From: Rhodobacter sp.
GTDB lineage: Bacteria; Pseudomonadota; Alphaproteobacteria; Rhodobacterales; Rhodobacteraceae
DNA length: 64,000 bases
Direction: 5' to 3'
Assembly: GCA_020250125.1 (NCBI GenBank)
Contig: JADCEL010000054.1
Span: forward strand, 1 to 64,000
The position numbers were made by a program, and so were the translations under genes. Shown here piece after piece: positions 61,693-64,000 of this stretch. The first letter of the stretch is position 1; every line of letters starts with the position of its first letter. The notes below the pieces were generated by a model, which saw only the letters and a list, made by a program, of their open reading frames with translations, had not been told where the DNA came from and did no database searches.

Positions 61693-62835
61693 TCAGGCCA
61701 GATGATCGACCCGCGCCATGTATTGCGCAAGGGTTTTCACCTGGCCCAGCCAGCGCGTCAGAAGTTCCGGGTCATGCGGTGCCGCGTGAACGCCCGGCGG
61801 AATTTCCCGCGCCATCACCGCCTCGACCGCCAGCGACACGGGCACGGACACCAGACGCCCCATCGCCGTGCCGCGCGCGTCGCCCCAGGCATCCATCGCC
61901 CAGGTCTGGTGGAACACCGCGCGCCCGTCCCGTTCCGCCTTTAACGAGACGAACAGGATCACCCGGTCAGGTTCATCGGGGCCATAGGAATTGTCGCGCC
62001 AGAAGGCCGCCGCCATCTCTGCCAGCCGCGCATCGCCCGCCGGGCCTTGCAGCGTTTCAATCTCGGCAAAGACCGGGGCCCAGGCCTGCGACCAGCCGTT
62101 CAGGCGGATGGTGCCGCGCACGAAATCCTTCACCTTCCACGCCGGGTCAAAGCGGTAGTCGGCAAGAAAAGGCAGCGAATCGCGGTTCGGATAAACCTCG
62201 AAGCTTTCCGGCACCGGCAGCGGCGCGTCATAGGCGCTGATCGCATCCCAGGGCCGGTCCACCCGCAGTTCGGTGAAATCGCGCAGGCTGCGCGAGGGCG
62301 ACCGCAGCGCCTTCAGCACACCCAGCGGCGACCAGCTGAATTTGTAGCGGAACGGGTTGGCCACCTTCGGCACCCCGCCGCAATAGGAGGTGAAGGACAG
62401 CACATTCGCCGGGTCACAGGCCGCCGAAGCGCGGTAGCGCGCCACCAGATCATGCGCCATCAGATGGTCAATGCCGGGGTCCAGACCCACCTCGTTCACG
62501 CTGACCAGCCCCGCTGCCCTGAACGCCGTATCCAGGTCACGCATGTCCGGTGCGATGTAGCTGGACGACACGAAATGCGCGCCTTTCGCAAGGCAGGCCC
62601 TGGCGATGGCGACATGCTGATCGGCGGGCAGCATCGAAACGGCCAGGTCGCCCGGTTGCAGCGCGTCGGTCAGCGCCGCAAGCGAATAGGCGCGGATATC
62701 CTGCGTCAGGTCGCCCACCGCATCGCGGGCCTTGTCAACCGTGCGGTTCCACACCGTCACCGGTTTCCCTGCCCCGATCAGCCGCCGCAGACCCGGAACG
62801 GAAGACAGGCCCGTGCCGCACCAATGGATTGTCAT
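61693..62835 (-). CDS. Saccharopine dehydrogenase family protein (LYS9-like)
   Basis: The 380-residue protein opens with a Rossmann motif (IHWCGTGLSSVPGLRRLI), then LQPGDLAVSMLPADQHVAIARACLAKGAHFVSSSYI. It has the substrate region VNEVGLDPGIDHLMAHDL and FTSYCGGVPKVANPFRYKFSWSPLGVL, which are characteristic of glutamate-forming saccharopine reductase/dehydrogenase. With the next gene it can convert lysine via saccharopine to 2-aminoadipate semialdehyde. The first gene of the pair is 17 bases upstream. Confidence 0.9.
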   Translation of the reverse strand: MTIHWCGTGLSSVPGLRRLIGAGKPVTVWNRTVDKARDAVGDLTQDIRAYSLAALTDALQPGDLAVSMLPADQHVAIARACLAKGAHFVSSSYIAPDMRDLDTAFRAAGLVSVNEVGLDPGIDHLMAHDLVARYRASAACDPANVLSFTSYCGGVPKVANPFRYKFSWSPLGVLKALRSPSRSLRDFTELRVDRPWDAISAYDAPLPVPESFEVYPNRDSLPFLADYRFDPAWKVKDFVRGTIRLNGWSQAWAPVFAEIETLQGPAGDARLAEMAAAFWRDNSYGPDEPDRVILFVSLKAERDGRAVFHQTWAMDAWGDARGTAMGRLVSVPVSLAVEAVMAREIPPGVHAAPHDPELLTRWLGQVKTLAQYMARVDHLA

Positions 62836-62852
62836 GTTCGGTTACCCCCCCC

Positions 62853-63908
62853 TCAAAGACCTGTCGTGTGGCGCTGGAATTCATCCTTTGCCCGGCCCCA
62901 GACGCCGGTTTCCAGGCTGCCCAGCGTCAAGAGCGATGGCAAAAGCTGTGCCGCATAATCCTGGCTGCTTTCCACCGGCAGCAGCGACGGCAGATTGTCG
63001 ATCGCCGTCACATCGAGCGGCGGCGCATCATGCACGCGCAAGGCAGGCACATCCCAGTCCGTCGCCCGGTCATAGACCTTGACCGGCGAGAAATCCGACG
63101 TCGGATCACAGGCGATGTCGCCGATCACCGTCAGGGCGCGCGGGGCAGTCACCGCACCGGCGGGCACGAAGACCGGGCATCCGGGCCGGGCCAGAATGCA
63201 GTTCAGGAAAATCTCATGTTCCAGCACCTGCGGAAACGGCCCGCCACGGGCGGTTTCCGCCATGTCCCATTTCGTGACCGGCACGCCCGTTGCCGCGCAC
63301 AGGTCCGCCGCCCCGCTGCCCACCCGGCCCAGCGCGCCGATGATGATGGCGCGCGGGCGCTGCGGGCCGACGGCGGCCAGTTCGCGGCCCAGATCGGCCA
63401 GCAAGGCCGTCTTGCCGGGATATTTGCGGACCGGCCCGGCAATGGCGCCCCGCTGCTGCGCCGCCCAGCATTTCAGCGCCACCGCCGCCCCGGCATACCC
63501 CGCCCAATAGCCGAACGCGGCCACGCGCCGCCCGGTTTCATCCACCAGATATTCAAGATCATAAAGCGTGCCGCCCCCGGCCCTGAAGCGGTCCAGCAGA
63601 ACGCGCCCGGCAGGCTGCCCCTTATAGGCATGACCGAACATGATATGGCGATGCGTCAGGGGTGTTCCGTCTTCGGGCAGTTCCTTCAGCCCGAAGATGA
63701 TCGCATCTGCCGGGGCCTTGGGCCACAGGTTTTCCGCCACGATTGCGCAGCCTGCGGCACGGTACCCGTCGATGGGAATGGCGCGGACCTGGCTTTCCTC
63801 GACACTCACGCGGATGCCGGCAGCCACCAGGGCAGCCGCACCCTCGGGTGTCAGACCGACCCGTTCCTCATTCGGCCGCTGTTCCGCCCTGACCCAAAGA
63901 TGTGTCAT
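62853..63908 (-). CDS. Saccharopine dehydrogenase, lysine-forming type (LYS1-like)
   Basis: The 351-residue protein has the AlaDh/PNT-like fold of LYS1 and of the lysine-ketoglutarate reductase half of LKR/SDH. The motifs are WVRAEQRPNEERVGLTPEGA, IIFGLKELPEDGTPLTHRHIMFGHAYKGQ, a Rossmann motif IIIGALGRVGSGA, and CDPTSDFSPVKVYDRAT. It leads the two-gene operon on the minus strand. A catabolic role in lysine degradation is inferred because lysine synthesis in these bacteria runs through diaminopimelate (asd is present). Confidence 0.92.
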   Translation of the reverse strand: MTHLWVRAEQRPNEERVGLTPEGAAALVAAGIRVSVEESQVRAIPIDGYRAAGCAIVAENLWPKAPADAIIFGLKELPEDGTPLTHRHIMFGHAYKGQPAGRVLLDRFRAGGGTLYDLEYLVDETGRRVAAFGYWAGYAGAAVALKCWAAQQRGAIAGPVRKYPGKTALLADLGRELAAVGPQRPRAIIIGALGRVGSGAADLCAATGVPVTKWDMAETARGGPFPQVLEHEIFLNCILARPGCPVFVPAGAVTAPRALTVIGDIACDPTSDFSPVKVYDRATDWDVPALRVHDAPPLDVTAIDNLPSLLPVESSQDYAAQLLPSLLTLGSLETGVWGRAKDEFQRHTTGL

Positions 63909-64000
63909 GCCCCGTTCCCCCGCGTTGCGGCGCAGCGATAGCAGATTTCACGCCGGGCAACAGGGGCCGCGCTCACTCCCCGCCAAGGTGCTGTGGCAGG

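Noticed and set aside
63988-64000. Last 13 bases match the start of the locus 1 repeat in inverted orientation
   Set aside because: It may be the edge of a fourth array, but 13 bases at the window boundary are too few to annotate.
1-64000. CRISPR array search
   Set aside because: The tandem repeats seen are long, hairpin-rich and without regular spacers; no cas genes are present.

Overview
The window is GC-rich alphaproteobacterial DNA that fits the family Rhodobacteraceae. The evidence is gene content (COQ9, ZapE, split YcjX/YcjF homologues, a compact flagellar set of the Rhodobacter/Roseobacter type, paired saccharopine dehydrogenases), codon use, and protein sequences that read like that family throughout. 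All calls come from reading the sequence; no database search was possible.

Layout. 1-635: a hairpin-rich tandem repeat array. 636-4512: serine biosynthesis, serB divergent from serC-serA, with a structured serC leader. 4698-12062: housekeeping and accessory genes (metallophosphoesterase, luciferase-like oxidoreductase, zapE, two MFS transporters, asd). 12145-13738: an internally deleted DUF4139 pseudogene and an apparently empty stretch. 13739-19542: truA, ycjX-ycjF homologues, a quinone oxidoreductase, coq9 and rpsU. 19571-21849: a small cargo segment (secreted alpha/beta hydrolase and a membrane-anchored AraC-type regulator) flanked by two near-identical copies of the rpsU 3' end plus terminator. 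22276-24655: a GFA-fold protein, a small conserved protein and a RecD-like helicase. 24683-27091: a decayed prophage/IS patch that carries an intact two-gene module, a ComF-like phosphoribosyltransferase followed by a SLOG (DUF2493/YspA-like) domain fused to a HigA-type antitoxin HTH, with its own promoter and palindromic operator.

27826-46688 is an 18.9-kb flagellar cluster: fliI; flgB-flgC-fliE-fliQ-flgF-flgG-flgA-flgH-fliL (+); fliL2-membrane protein-motE-like-motA-TPR protein-transglycosylase-flhA-fliR-flhB-fliJ-like (-); fliF-fliH-like-fliN-fliP (+). It supplies the MS ring, rod, export gate, ATPase and stator MotA. Hook, filament, FliM, FliG and MotB are not in the window. It ends after fliP at a second hairpin-rich array. 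47474-58733 is a galactoside catabolic locus: ABC importer, IclR regulator, GH4 and GH42 glycosidases, an SDR dehydrogenase, and KDGal kinase plus KDPGal aldolase, which implies a De Ley-Doudoroff galactose route. 58823-63908 holds a frameshifted FMN-binding glutamate synthase-like gene, modA, and two saccharopine dehydrogenase family genes for lysine breakdown.

The most notable items are the phosphoribosyltransferase/SLOG-antitoxin module in a prophage moron-like position, the hairpin-array repeat family present in three convergent intergenic regions, and the rpsU 3'-end duplication bracketing a gene cassette.
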